Source: an uncultured Verrucomicrobia subdivision 3 bacterium (GTDB lineage: Bacteria; Verrucomicrobiota; Verrucomicrobiia; Limisphaerales; UBA11358). From it: a stretch of DNA of 64,000 nt. Positions within the stretch are counted from its first letter, which is position 1, and each line of letters begins with the position of its first letter. Position numbers and translations under genes: made by a program. Below the pieces are notes generated by a model, which had not been told where the DNA came from, did not search any database, and saw only the letters and a program-made list of their open reading frames with translations. The DNA lies in contig CAILMI010000068.1 in assembly GCA_903835255.1 (NCBI GenBank), positions 1-64,000 of the forward strand, given 5' to 3'. Shown here piece by piece: positions 1 through 8,311 of this stretch.

Positions 1-1
1 T

Positions 2-1195
2 GGGGCGCGGTTGGTGACGGCGAGCACGACGCCTACGAACTTGGCGGTGGTGCTGACGTACAATGGGGCTGGCAATGCACCTACGAACGCGGGGAGTTAC
101 ACGGTGATCGGGGTGATTAACGATGCGAACTACCAGGGGAGTGCGACGAACACGCTGGTGGTTTATCCAGCGGGTCCCACAATTATACAGCAGCCGACAA
201 ATCAAACGGTTGTGAGGGGGGAAACGGCAATATTCAACGTTACTGCAGTTGGAGCTGACCCGCTTCGTTACCAGTGGCGGAGCAATGGGGTGAAGATAGC
301 GTTTGCTACAAATTCAACACTTATTCTCACCAATGTTTCAACAAAGACTGCCGCCATTTACAGCGTTGTAGTCACGAACTCTTCTGGAATCGTCACAAGC
401 AGCCTCGCACAATTGACAGTCGTACTTCTACAGGCTCCTTTGACTTTGAATAAGACGGGGCTTGGAACTTTAAAGGGTGCAACCAATAATCAAATTTTGA
501 TCATCGGCAATCTGTATAAACTCAGCGCCAAGGCAGCCAAAGGATTTGTTTTTAAAAATTGGACGAATGGTTTAGGTGTCTCGTTGACCAATTCGACTAA
601 GCTGTCTTTCCTGATGCGCAGCAACCTCTCTCTGACGGCTAATTTTATCGAAACCAGCCTGCCGAAATTGACCATCACCTCGCCCCAAAAGAATGCCAAA
701 TTGAATGGAAGTTCGGTTGGTATGATCGGGACTGCTTCAGATGCCTGGGCGGTCACCAATGTAAGTTATTCGGTCAACAGCGGGGGATGGAACACCGCGA
801 GCACGGGAAACAATTATTCCAATTGGACGGCAACCGTTACACTGACCGCTGGAACAAACACAATCCGGGTTTATGCTCGGAATCAGGGGGGATTGTCTTC
901 GTTGACCAACAGCCTTAATGTCATTGCGACTAATGTGCTGACCTTGAATCTCGTCATCAATTCGCAAAACCAAACACCCATGCAGGCCCGGTCGATGGCG
1001 GTTGCCGTGCCAGTAATCAAGGGATTTACCTTCAGCCTGGAGCTCTCTGCCGGTGTGCCGGGACATATCGAGTATTCCACGGATTTAGTGCACTGGACGA
1101 CATGGACTAATTTTGACGGGTCCAGCACCCTCCTGCAGTTCAATGATCCGCAAGCGGGTGAATCCAGTCGCTTTTACCGGGCTGTGACACCGTAA
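2..1195 (+). CDS. Large secreted/surface protein, C-terminal part (5' end outside window)
   Basis: The reading frame is open to the window edge, so only the last ~398 residues are seen. In order they show the end of an MBG-type module (YNGAGNAPTNAGSYTV, then DANYQGS), an Ig-like module with the usual QPTNQTVVRGETAIF opening and YQW core, a module like the divergent InlB B-repeat (LSAKAAKGFVFKNWTNG), and a further beta-sandwich (TITSPQKNAKLNGSSVGMIG). The C-terminus ends in SSRFYRAVTP, a FYRxxxP-type tail also present in the two secreted proteins at 33-37 kb. Known family context: such modular proteins are exported and act in adhesion or polymer binding. Which ligand is bound cannot be told. 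The upstream part may carry the catalytic or targeting domain. Confidence 0.8.
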   Translation, partial: GARLVTASTTPTNLAVVLTYNGAGNAPTNAGSYTVIGVINDANYQGSATNTLVVYPAGPTIIQQPTNQTVVRGETAIFNVTAVGADPLRYQWRSNGVKIAFATNSTLILTNVSTKTAAIYSVVVTNSSGIVTSSLAQLTVVLLQAPLTLNKTGLGTLKGATNNQILIIGNLYKLSAKAAKGFVFKNWTNGLGVSLTNSTKLSFLMRSNLSLTANFIETSLPKLTITSPQKNAKLNGSSVGMIGTASDAWAVTNVSYSVNSGGWNTASTGNNYSNWTATVTLTAGTNTIRVYARNQGGLSSLTNSLNVIATNVLTLNLVINSQNQTPMQARSMAVAVPVIKGFTFSLELSAGVPGHIEYSTDLVHWTTWTNFDGSSTLLQFNDPQAGESSRFYRAVTP

Positions 1196-1468
1196 CCCCA
1201 AGGTCTGGACGGTGCTATCAATTGGAACGGTGAAAATTGTTATCGGTATGGTGGCTTACTTTGAACAGTAAGCCCCGACATCCTCTCTTTCCCATTCCAT
1301 TTCCCAATCCTGTCAAATTTTATTTTCATTTTGCCGGGTGCTTCCTCGCGGTCGGTTGAAGGTTTAAAACTGTCTTGAAACGTCGGCTTGTGCCGCTTGG
1401 CAGCGTGTTCGCGGCACGGACGTTTTTGATCCAGCGGGCGTGTGAAAATCATGTGCTAGGGTTCGGTC

Positions 1469-1561
1469 GTGCCCGTCAATTCCTCTCATCCCGATTATAC
1501 CGCGATGATTTTGCCCTGGCTCACGATGCGCGATGTCTTGGCAGGTGAGGAGGTTGGTTGA
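1469..1561 (+). pseudogene. Short remnant resembling the N-terminus of a phage portal-like (DUF4055-type) protein
   Basis: A GTG-started frame of 30 codons contains HPDY, a Trp nine residues on, RDVLAGE, then a stop. This spacing (HPxY, W, RDxxAGE) is what I recall at the start of DUF4055 phage proteins, which are several hundred residues long. Here only the first 30 codons remain before the toxin-antitoxin pair begins. It is read as a decayed phage gene. The identification is from memory of the family pattern and is tentative. Confidence 0.35.
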
Positions 1562-1586
1562 CAGCTCTAAACGGTTCCATTATGGT
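1558..1586 (+). promoter_or_regulatory. Promoter of the toxin-antitoxin pair, probably leaderless
   Basis: A perfect -35 box TTGACA (1558-1563) is followed after 17 bp by TATGGT (1581-1586). Transcription should start about 7 bases later, at the ATG of the antitoxin at 1593, so the transcript would have no 5' leader. Autorepression by the antitoxin would be expected at this site, but no operator was identified. Confidence 0.6.
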
Positions 1587-1592
1587 TTTTTT

Positions 1593-1865
1593 ATGGCTGA
1601 ATACACGCTCAAGAATATCCCTGAAGAAATTTATCACCGGGCCCAATCGGCGGCCGAAAGCAGTCTGCGTTCACTGAATCAAGAAATCATCTTCCGATTG
1701 CGCCGCTCATTTGATTCTGAAGATGCGCGCACCGCCGCGCTCCACGCCAAGTGGGTGATGGAAGCTTTGAAATCCGGGCCCGCCAAGCCGTTTCGGGTCG
1801 CTGACATGGATGCCGCATTTCAAAAAAGCGTCCGTCGCGCCAAAGCCCGGAGATCGGGCCAGTGA
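1593..1865 (+). CDS. Antitoxin of a type II toxin-antitoxin pair (ribbon-helix-helix, Arc/FitA-like)
   Basis: The 90-residue product starts MAEYTLKNIPEEIYHR and continues with RSLNQEIIFRLRRSF, the short strand plus two helices of Arc/CopG/FitA-type DNA-binding antitoxins. The C-terminal half is basic and less ordered, as expected for the part that wraps the toxin. The ATG at 1593 is chosen over a frame extension to 1533 because the family fold begins there and a good promoter ends just before it. Its stop overlaps the toxin start by 4 bases (GTGA), so the two are cotranslated. It should neutralise the toxin and repress the operon. Confidence 0.8.
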   Translation: MAEYTLKNIPEEIYHRAQSAAESSLRSLNQEIIFRLRRSFDSEDARTAALHAKWVMEALKSGPAKPFRVADMDAAFQKSVRRAKARRSGQ

Positions 1866-2170
1866 AGCTGAAATATCGTCCACTCTATCTGTCCGACGTT
1901 GCGGAATGCGCTGATTACCTATTCACGGAAGCCAACGAGAAGGTGGCTGCCGACTGGTATCAGGCGCTTAAAAAAGCCGTGGACCACATTCAGCGGGTGC
2001 CGGAGATTGGTCGCGTGCGTCAGGATTTGCCCGTGGTGGGAATCCGCACGCTCAACCTGCGCAAATATCCCAACTATATTGTTTTTTACCGGCTAGAGAA
2101 AAACACGATTGAATTACTCCGCATCCGCCACGGCATGATGAATTGGACGGAATTATTCATAGCAGAGTGA
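1862..2170 (+). CDS. parE: RelE/ParE-superfamily toxin
   Basis: The 102-residue protein has the ParE pattern: an N-terminal strand (KLKYRPLYLSDVAECADYL), two helices with a Trp (ADWYQALKKAV), then GRVRQDL, GIRTLNLRKYPNYIVFYR and ELLRIRHGMMN. ParE members act on DNA gyrase, whereas RelE members cut mRNA on the ribosome. The sequence is closer to ParE, but the target is an inference. The start is GTG, overlapping the antitoxin stop. The pair lies between two short non-functional fragments, so it may have arrived as a mobile cassette. Confidence 0.85.
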   Translation: MKLKYRPLYLSDVAECADYLFTEANEKVAADWYQALKKAVDHIQRVPEIGRVRQDLPVVGIRTLNLRKYPNYIVFYRLEKNTIELLRIRHGMMNWTELFIAE

Positions 2171-2486
2171 TGGGTGTGAGCCGCTGGCGGACATCGTGCC
2201 TGTGAATCTGGATCCTTACCGGTTGGACGCGGATTACAAGCATCGGCTGCGTTCCACGCCGTTGCTAACGGCGTGGGTGGCGGATTCGGTGGGAGCGGTG
2301 GGGGGATTTCTGGAGTTCCGCGGTCACGACTTAATTCATTTTTTTAGAGGTGTAACACGAAATGGACGTGGGTTTTTAAAGGGTTGACCACCTCTCCCCG
2401 GCCCTCTCCCCCATTTCATGGCGGAGGGGGGGAAGACAGCGGAAGCGATTGAGCTGCGTCAGCCGGGCGGCGTTTGGCCCTATTCT
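2171..2486. other. Intergenic stretch with a possible gene remnant
   Basis: From 2196 a GTG-started frame reads VPVNLDPYRLDADY, then RLRSTPLL and WVADSVGAVGG before degenerating near 2330. It begins with the same VPVN as the remnant at 1469 and could be a second piece of the same phage-type gene, but this is weak. The rest (2390-2450) is C/G-rich with a loose inverted repeat between the convergent toxin and eboC genes. No firm terminator was found. Confidence 0.3.
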
Positions 2487-3356
2487 TTAAGTGGCCGGGA
2501 TGAAGCGCTGAAGAAAAAGCGTGGCACCGAATAAAATCAGGAAAGTGCCGGCCAGCCAGGGCGGACACTGCGGTGCCACGGCCAGCCAGTCGACCCAGAC
2601 GATGCCCGCCAGCAGTCCGGACACGGTCCGGGTGGCGCGGACGGATCCCGACTTGAAAACGCCCCAGGCGCAGCGCGCCGTCCACAAGCCCAGAATCGCT
2701 GAAACGCCCCAGGCTGCATTTTGCGCGGCGCCGCGATTCATCAGCAACGCCAAGCCGATGGGGGCGAGGAGCAGCAGCAGCGGCCACAGCGGCACCGGGC
2801 CGCGGAAACTTTCCCGCCGCGCGACATAGCTTAAGCCCACCACATAGAGCGCGAGTGCCGCCCCGCACCAGACCGGGCCGCCGCCCAAGCCGTCTTGCCC
2901 GGCCGTGCCAGCGATGACATACACCCAGAACCGGCAGGCGCCCATCAGCCACGGCGAAACGGTGATGACCTTGTGGGCTGCATTGTAAATCACGATGCAG
3001 AGGGCGAGCACCAGGGCCAGCGCCGCAGCGGCCTTTCCCACAAAGCACAGGATGAGAATCCCCAGCCCTAGCCAGCCCCAGCCATAACGCCAGACCGTCT
3101 GCCGAGAGATTTTGCCGGACGGGATCGGACGCGACCTCCGGCGTTGCTGATCAAACTCCGCATCAAAGGCGTCGTTCAAAAACATCCCGCCGGTGTAGAG
3201 CGCGCTGACGCCCAGCAGGAGCAGCACCAGTTTCCCGGGAGTGCCACCGCCGGAAAGCCACCAGCCCGCCAGGCAGTTCGACCAGACGGTGGGCAGATTC
3301 GAAACGCGACCGAGAATGAGCAGGAGGCCCAGCTGCCGGGTGAAATTCAAATTCAT
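2487..3356 (-). CDS. eboC: UbiA-family prenyltransferase EboC
   Basis: This is a 289-residue integral membrane protein with about eight hydrophobic segments. The first aspartate-rich motif NDxxDxxxD is at residues 61-69 (NDAFDAEFD), followed by RRSRPIPSGKIS, the UbiA prenyl-diphosphate/Mg site. UbiA enzymes move a prenyl chain onto an aromatic or sugar-like acceptor. The gene starts 24 bp after the eboE stop on the same strand, which identifies it as EboC rather than a menaquinone or haem enzyme. The Ebo pathway has been linked to movement of a secondary metabolite to the periplasm in cyanobacteria. The substrate is unknown here. Confidence 0.8.
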   Translation of the reverse strand: MNLNFTRQLGLLLILGRVSNLPTVWSNCLAGWWLSGGGTPGKLVLLLLGVSALYTGGMFLNDAFDAEFDQQRRRSRPIPSGKISRQTVWRYGWGWLGLGILILCFVGKAAAALALVLALCIVIYNAAHKVITVSPWLMGACRFWVYVIAGTAGQDGLGGGPVWCGAALALYVVGLSYVARRESFRGPVPLWPLLLLLAPIGLALLMNRGAAQNAAWGVSAILGLWTARCAWGVFKSGSVRATRTVSGLLAGIVWVDWLAVAPQCPPWLAGTFLILFGATLFLQRFIPAT

Positions 3357-3380
3357 CGGGTGGAAAGCTAAGCAGAAAAC

Positions 3381-4544
3381 TCAGCGCCTGGCGAGCCCGC
3401 GTTCCGTCAGCCGCCCCAGCGTCCAGTTGTATTCGGCCACCAGCTGTTCAACCACGCTGCGGCTCTTTAATTCTGGCGGCAGCACCTCCCAGGTATAGGT
3501 TTCCATTTCAAGATGAGGGCATTGACCGGGATTTTCCGCCAGCCAATCCAGTGCGCCCAGCAGATGGTCATTCGTGTTTTGGAATGGCAGTCCCGCGGGG
3601 GCATGGAGCGGCACGTGAAAATGGATTCGCCACTCCGAGGCGATCAGAGGGTCGGCCGCCAGCGCTTCCGGCAGGTCGCGGTAATAGTGCAAACGGCACT
3701 CGAGATCGCGCGCAACGACCTGGTGCAGATACACGTCGTCGGCAAAATTCTTGAGTGCGGCCCGCGCCCCGGGGGTAGGCGCGGTTTTCAGCGCTGAGCT
3801 CAAATGGATCTTGCTGATGGGGATACTGGCATTTTTCAGGGCGGCCAGGGCCTGTCGCGGTTCCTCGTAAGCCACGGCGAAATGGCAGGTGTCATAATTC
3901 ACCCCCAGATACTTCGCCGCACGCGAATCCTTCGGGCGCAGCGCCCGCAGGCGCTGGAAGAAAGAAATTGTCTCGGCAGTGTTTTCCAGGAGCCCGAGCG
4001 GTTCCGGTTCGAGCGCCAGCTGCAGCCGGCACTGGGACGTTTCATTCAGCCGCGCGATGTGTTCGATACTGCTCCAGAGGTTTTCAAAAATGCGCTGCTC
4101 CTGGTCCGGGCAGCGGATGAATTCCTTGAACGATCCGGGCAGGGTGCTCACGCTGCCCTCCATCCCTGGGGGCAGGATCGCCGCCAGCAAATCGCACAGG
4201 CGGTTGGTATAGGTCAATCGTTCCGGGGTGGTCCAGTCGGGGGCATAGACCTGTTCCTTGACGCGGGTGCCGTGAAACTGGCCGTAGGGAAATCCGTTAA
4301 TGGTGAACACGTAGCTGTTCTGCCGGTCGAGCCAGCGCTGGAAAGCCAGCAATTTACCCGGCTCCTCCAATTCCAGGGCTGCCGTATGGCTCAGGCGCAG
4401 GCCGATGGCGTAGGGGGCGTGCGGGCTCACACGGTCGCGCACGGCGAGCGCGGACTGCTCGAGGGACGCAAAGGTTTCAGCCCATGTTTCACCGCGATGG
4501 ATGTTCGTGCAGTAGGCCAGATGGCGTCCGTATTGGAGTTCCAC
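3381..4544 (-). CDS. eboE: Metabolite traffic protein EboE (sugar isomerase-like TIM barrel)
   Basis: The 387-residue protein matches the EboE pattern closely: LAYCTNIHRGETW near the start, GLRLSHTAALEL, YVFTINGFPYGQFHGTRVK, VYAPDWTTPERLTYTNRL, and LEMETYTWEVLP near the end. The fold is that of xylose isomerase/AP endonuclease TIM barrels. The start is a GTG at 4544 with CAGGTGG-type purines around it. It is the first gene of a two-gene operon with eboC. EboD (a sugar phosphate cyclase) and EboF (a phosphodiesterase) are not in the window, and EboB lies at 53.6 kb. The reaction of EboE has not been shown. Confidence 0.85.
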   Translation of the reverse strand: MELQYGRHLAYCTNIHRGETWAETFASLEQSALAVRDRVSPHAPYAIGLRLSHTAALELEEPGKLLAFQRWLDRQNSYVFTINGFPYGQFHGTRVKEQVYAPDWTTPERLTYTNRLCDLLAAILPPGMEGSVSTLPGSFKEFIRCPDQEQRIFENLWSSIEHIARLNETSQCRLQLALEPEPLGLLENTAETISFFQRLRALRPKDSRAAKYLGVNYDTCHFAVAYEEPRQALAALKNASIPISKIHLSSALKTAPTPGARAALKNFADDVYLHQVVARDLECRLHYYRDLPEALAADPLIASEWRIHFHVPLHAPAGLPFQNTNDHLLGALDWLAENPGQCPHLEMETYTWEVLPPELKSRSVVEQLVAEYNWTLGRLTERGLARR

Positions 4545-4701
4545 CTGAGAAAAATGGGTTTAATTGATCCCCTTGGCAAAGCCAAAAGACGGAAAGGGCA
4601 GGGGAATCCACCGGCAGAATCAGACCCCATTCCGGCCTCCGGGTCCCGATCGAGTGAAAGTGAGATGGCTCGAATACGGGAAGGTGGGTCCGGCTTCGCC
4701 C

Positions 4702-4729
4702 TTGCCGCGGACGATGGGGTTTCTATAAT
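4702..4729 (+). promoter_or_regulatory. serS promoter, probably leaderless
   Basis: TTGCCG (4702-4707) and a perfect TATAAT (4724-4729) are separated by 16 bp. The GTG start of serS lies at 4736, seven bases after the -10 box, where transcription should begin. No Shine-Dalgarno would be present in such a transcript. Confidence 0.6.
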
Positions 4730-4735
4730 CCGTCC

Positions 4736-6049
4736 GTGCTCGACATTGAATTGATCCGCAACCGTACGGAGTTTGTCCGTGCCCAGCTCGCCTTGCGCGG
4801 GGCAGGGGACGAGGCGCTCATTGATAAAATCCTTCAAGCCGACGCCCAGCGGCGGACCCTCCTGACCGAGGTGGAATCTCTTAAATCCCAGCGCAACCGG
4901 GTGTCCAAAGAAATCGGCGCGCTAATGGGCCAGAAAAAACTGGCGGAGGCGGAAGCGAAAAAAACCGAGACGCGCGATCTCGGCGATCGAATTGCCGCGC
5001 TGGATCAGGGCGTTAAACAGGCGGACGCCGAGCGCGACCGGCTAATGCTGCAGGTGCCCAACCTGCCGCAGGCATCGGTGCCGACGGGCCGGACAGCGGC
5101 GGACAATCCAGAAGTGCGGGTCCATGGCGCCAAGCCGGAGTTCGCGTTCAAGCCCAAGTCGCACGTGGAATTGTGCGAATCGCTGCAGCTGGTGGATTTC
5201 GCCCGCGCCGCCAAACTTTCCGGCAGCGGCTTTCTGCTCTACACCCACTGGGGCGCCCGGCTGGAACGGGCTCTGATCTCGTTCTTACTGGACATGCACA
5301 TCGCCGAAAACGGCTACACGGAGGTGTCCCCGCCGCTGATGGTAGGGGAACAATGCCTGGTGGGCGTGGGGCAGTTCCCTAAATTCAAGGACCAGTATTA
5401 CGGCGTGGCGGAGGGGGACGACGCTAAAAACCTGGGCAAGCTGTATCTGATTCCCACGGCGGAGACCCCGGTGGCAAACATCCACCGCGAGGAAATTCTG
5501 CCGGAGCGCCGTCTGCCGATTCGCTATTGCGCCTACACGCCGTGCTTCCGGGGCGAGGCGGGGGCGGCGGGGGTCGGGACGCGCGGCATGATCCGGGTGC
5601 ATCAGTTCGACAAGGTGGAGCTGATCCAAATTGTGAAGCCGGAGAGCGGCGACGAAGCCCTGGAGGGGATGGTGGGGCACGCCGAAAAAGTGTTGCAGCG
5701 GCTGGGCCTGCATTATCGGATCCTCCTGTTGTGCACGGGCGACATGGGCTTCGGCAGCACCAAGACTTATGATCTGGAAGTCTGGGCGCCAGGGCAGGGG
5801 AGCTACCTCGAAGTTTCGAGCTGCTCCAACTGCGGGGATTTCCAGTCGCGCCGGATGAATCTGCGCTACAAGACGGCCGCCGGGGAAAACCAATTTCCGC
5901 ACATCCTTAACGGGAGCGGCACGGCGCTGGCCCGGCTGTTCGTGGCCCTGATTGAAACGCATCAGCAAGCCGATGGCAGCGTGACCATCCCCGCCGCCCT
6001 GCAGCCGTATTTGAAGACCGACCGAATCACCGCAGCGGACTTGGGATGA
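4736..6049 (+). CDS. serS: Serine--tRNA ligase
   Basis: This cytoplasmic enzyme charges tRNA-Ser with serine. The 437-residue protein has the long N-terminal coiled-coil arm (residues ~25-110, rich in K/E/Q) that reads the tRNA variable arm, then the class II core. Motif 2 is at about 263-297 (TPCFRGEAGAAG, then RVHQFDKVEL) and motif 3 near 391 (NGSGTALARLFVALIE). The length is normal for the family. The GTG start gives the standard beginning MLDIELIRNR, which fixes the start. It is monocistronic or followed loosely by glgA (about 100 bp gap). Confidence 0.97.
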   Translation: MLDIELIRNRTEFVRAQLALRGAGDEALIDKILQADAQRRTLLTEVESLKSQRNRVSKEIGALMGQKKLAEAEAKKTETRDLGDRIAALDQGVKQADAERDRLMLQVPNLPQASVPTGRTAADNPEVRVHGAKPEFAFKPKSHVELCESLQLVDFARAAKLSGSGFLLYTHWGARLERALISFLLDMHIAENGYTEVSPPLMVGEQCLVGVGQFPKFKDQYYGVAEGDDAKNLGKLYLIPTAETPVANIHREEILPERRLPIRYCAYTPCFRGEAGAAGVGTRGMIRVHQFDKVELIQIVKPESGDEALEGMVGHAEKVLQRLGLHYRILLLCTGDMGFGSTKTYDLEVWAPGQGSYLEVSSCSNCGDFQSRRMNLRYKTAAGENQFPHILNGSGTALARLFVALIETHQQADGSVTIPAALQPYLKTDRITAADLG

Positions 6050-6146
6050 GCCTTATCCCCGTAAGGCCGCCGCTTGCACAATTGCACAAGGTGCCGATGG
6101 ATTTGACGTGGAAGAAAAGTAAGCTGCTTGCCTGAAATTGATACGC

Positions 6147-7643
6147 GTGAAAATCCTTCTCGCCAGCAGCGAAATCCATCCGTTCTCCAAAACCGGCGGG
6201 CTGGCCGACATGGTCGGGGCGCTGGGCAAAGCGCTTGCCCGCGCCGGTCACGACGTGGCGCTGGTCACCCCGCTCTACGGATTCATCCGCGCCAAATTTC
6301 CCAATCTGATCCGCGAGGAATGGACGTTTGATTTGCCGCTGGGGACGCGGAGGGAGCAGGGGGGGCTGTGGTCGCTGAAAGTGGAGCAGGGGTTGACTGT
6401 GTACTTCGTGGAGCATCCGGGGTTTTTTGATCGGCAGGGAATTTATTTTGAGGGTCACATCAGTTACGCGGACAACGCCGAGCGTTTCATTTATTTCTCC
6501 AAATGCGTGGCGCATCTGGCGCGGTACTGGCCCCAGCCGCCGGAGGTGGTTCACTTGCACGACTGGCAGACCGCGCTGGTGCCGGCGCTGATGCTCCAGC
6601 AGCGGACAGAAGGGTGGGGGACTCCTCCGCCCACCTGCCTGACCATTCATAATCTGGCGTATCAGGGGGTGTTTCCCGCGGACGCCTTTGCCCTGACCAA
6701 TCTGCCGCAGGAATTCTTCCGACCGGATGGCGCCGAGTTTTACGGACAGCTCAACTGTCTCAAGACGGGCATCGTGTTTGCGGATGCGCTCACCACCGTC
6801 AGCCCGCGCTACGCCCGCGAAATCACCACCGAGGCGCTCGGGTGCGGACTCGATGACCGGCTGCGCCAGCGCCGCAAGCAGCTGTTTGGAATTCTTAACG
6901 GCGTGGATTATGGCGAATGGAACACCGCCAAAAATCCCTACCTGGCACACCCTTATTCCGCAGCCCAGCTGGACGGCAAGACCCTCTGCAAGCTGGCCCT
7001 GCAGCGGGAGATGGGGCTGCCGGAGAGAAAGGAGGTGCCGCTGTTTGGAACCATTTCCAGGCTGGCCGAACAAAAAGGCGTGGACATCGAGCTCGGCGCT
7101 TTGGAGGAGATGCTCAGCGCCGATATCCAATTTGTTCTTCTGGGCAGCGGATCGCCCGCATTTGAGCTGGGCTATCAAAAATTGCAGGAGCGGTTCCCGG
7201 GTCAGGTGGCCGTGCGCTTGGGCTACAACGAGGGGCTGGCGCATCGCATTGAAGCCGGCTGCGATTTTTTCATCATGCCGTCGCAGTTTGAACCCTGCGG
7301 CCTGAACCAGATGTACAGCCTCCGCTACGGCACCATTCCCATTGTGCGCGCCACCGGCGGATTGGATGACACGGTGACCGACTACAACCAGGACTCGACC
7401 CGGGCCAATGGCGTCAAATTTCAGGAATATTCCGCCCGCGCCCTGGCCAAGGCCATCCGCAAAGCCCTCGCCATTTACAGCCAGCCCGACTTGCTGCACC
7501 GCTTTCGCCGTAATGGAATGAAGGCCGACTTTTCCTGGAAACAGACGGTTCCTCAGTACCTGAAGGTTTACGAGTCCGCCCAATCGCTCAGCGCCAGTCC
7601 CCAAGGTGCCGGCGCGCCCATTCCAGATATCAGCGAACCCTGA
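6147..7643 (+). CDS. glgA: Glycogen synthase (ADP-glucose type)
   Basis: This is a GT5 glycosyltransferase that adds glucose from ADP-glucose to glycogen. The N-terminal ADP-glucose site is FSKTGGLADMVGAL (residues ~13-26). DWQTAL and HNLAYQGVFP follow in the catalytic domain, and the C-terminal Rossmann domain has GTISRLAEQKG and FEPCGLNQMYSLRYG (EPCGL signature) followed by TGGLDDTV. GTG at 6147 gives the family-like start MKILLASSEIHP. A TTG nine bases upstream (6138) is the alternative. No clear ribosome site is seen. The length (~498) is typical. Confidence 0.95.
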   Translation: MKILLASSEIHPFSKTGGLADMVGALGKALARAGHDVALVTPLYGFIRAKFPNLIREEWTFDLPLGTRREQGGLWSLKVEQGLTVYFVEHPGFFDRQGIYFEGHISYADNAERFIYFSKCVAHLARYWPQPPEVVHLHDWQTALVPALMLQQRTEGWGTPPPTCLTIHNLAYQGVFPADAFALTNLPQEFFRPDGAEFYGQLNCLKTGIVFADALTTVSPRYAREITTEALGCGLDDRLRQRRKQLFGILNGVDYGEWNTAKNPYLAHPYSAAQLDGKTLCKLALQREMGLPERKEVPLFGTISRLAEQKGVDIELGALEEMLSADIQFVLLGSGSPAFELGYQKLQERFPGQVAVRLGYNEGLAHRIEAGCDFFIMPSQFEPCGLNQMYSLRYGTIPIVRATGGLDDTVTDYNQDSTRANGVKFQEYSARALAKAIRKALAIYSQPDLLHRFRRNGMKADFSWKQTVPQYLKVYESAQSLSASPQGAGAPIPDISEP

Positions 7644-7861
7644 ACGCGTCCCATGCCCTAAGGCACCGTTATTAATTAAATATAACATACATTGTGCATC
7701 TTTAATTATGCGGGGGGTTGGTTTGGTGTGGGACAATGCGGATTGGTAATGGATTGGAATTTGAGGCACTTTACAGTCATGGGAGATAAATCATTGCGGG
7801 CGTTACGCCAAGGGGTCGGATCCTGTTGCGGCTGTCTGTCGCGGCTGCTTCCAAGTTTCAA

Positions 7862-7867
7862 TAAAAT
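7862..7867 (+). promoter_or_regulatory. -10 box just before the DUF2721 gene
   Basis: TAAAAT ends seven bases before the ATG at 7874, the same spacing as at serS and the antitoxin. No good -35 box lies 16-18 bp upstream, so this is weaker than those two. Confidence 0.35.
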
Positions 7868-7873
7868 CAACCA

Positions 7874-8311
7874 ATGAAATTCCAGGAACTCATTCCCATC
7901 CTCCAGGCCTCGATCAGTCCGGTGATTTTGATGTCCGGGGTCGGTCTTCTGATGCTATCCATGACCAACCGCTTTGGGCGAGTGATTGATCGGTCGCGCC
8001 AGTTGTCGGAGGCCATACACAAATCGTCCGAACCCGAGAAAGACCGGCTGGCGCCACAACTTGTAATACTGGTCCGACGGGCTCAGCTCCTGCGCTTTGC
8101 CATCACGTTCGCGACGATGAGCGTGCTGTGGGCGGCTTTTCTGATCATGGCCATGTTTCTTGCTGAATTCCTACACGCGGAAGTCGTCCTGCTAGCCGCC
8201 ATCCTCTTTATGGCTTGTCTGATTTCCATCGTCATCTCGCTGCTCGCTTTTCTCCAGGACATCAACCTGTCCCTGCAAGCCCTCAAAATCGTTTTAAGGC
8301 AGAAGGGCTAA
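7874..8311 (+). CDS. DUF2721 membrane protein
   Basis: The 145-residue protein carries the DUF2721 pattern: SPVILMSGVGLLMLSMTNR, RVIDRSRQL, then QLVILVRRAQLLRFAIT. It has three predicted membrane helices (about residues 15-32, 76-98 and 102-125), with the RSRQL/RRAQLLR stretch between the first and second on one face. The function of the family is unknown. The gene stands alone between glgA and the convergent hrpA, with a repeat unit downstream. Confidence 0.85.
   Translation: MKFQELIPILQASISPVILMSGVGLLMLSMTNRFGRVIDRSRQLSEAIHKSSEPEKDRLAPQLVILVRRAQLLRFAITFATMSVLWAAFLIMAMFLAEFLHAEVVLLAAILFMACLISIVISLLAFLQDINLSLQALKIVLRQKG

Noticed and set aside
2416-3048. Open frame of 210 codons on the same strand as eboC in another phase
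   Set aside because: It has the Arg/Gly/Ala-rich composition of a shifted frame. The UbiA frame explains the region.
6027-7769. Long open frame (580 codons) on the minus strand opposite glgA
   Set aside because: glgA has all family motifs on the plus strand. The opposite frame has no recognisable domain and results from high GC and codon bias.
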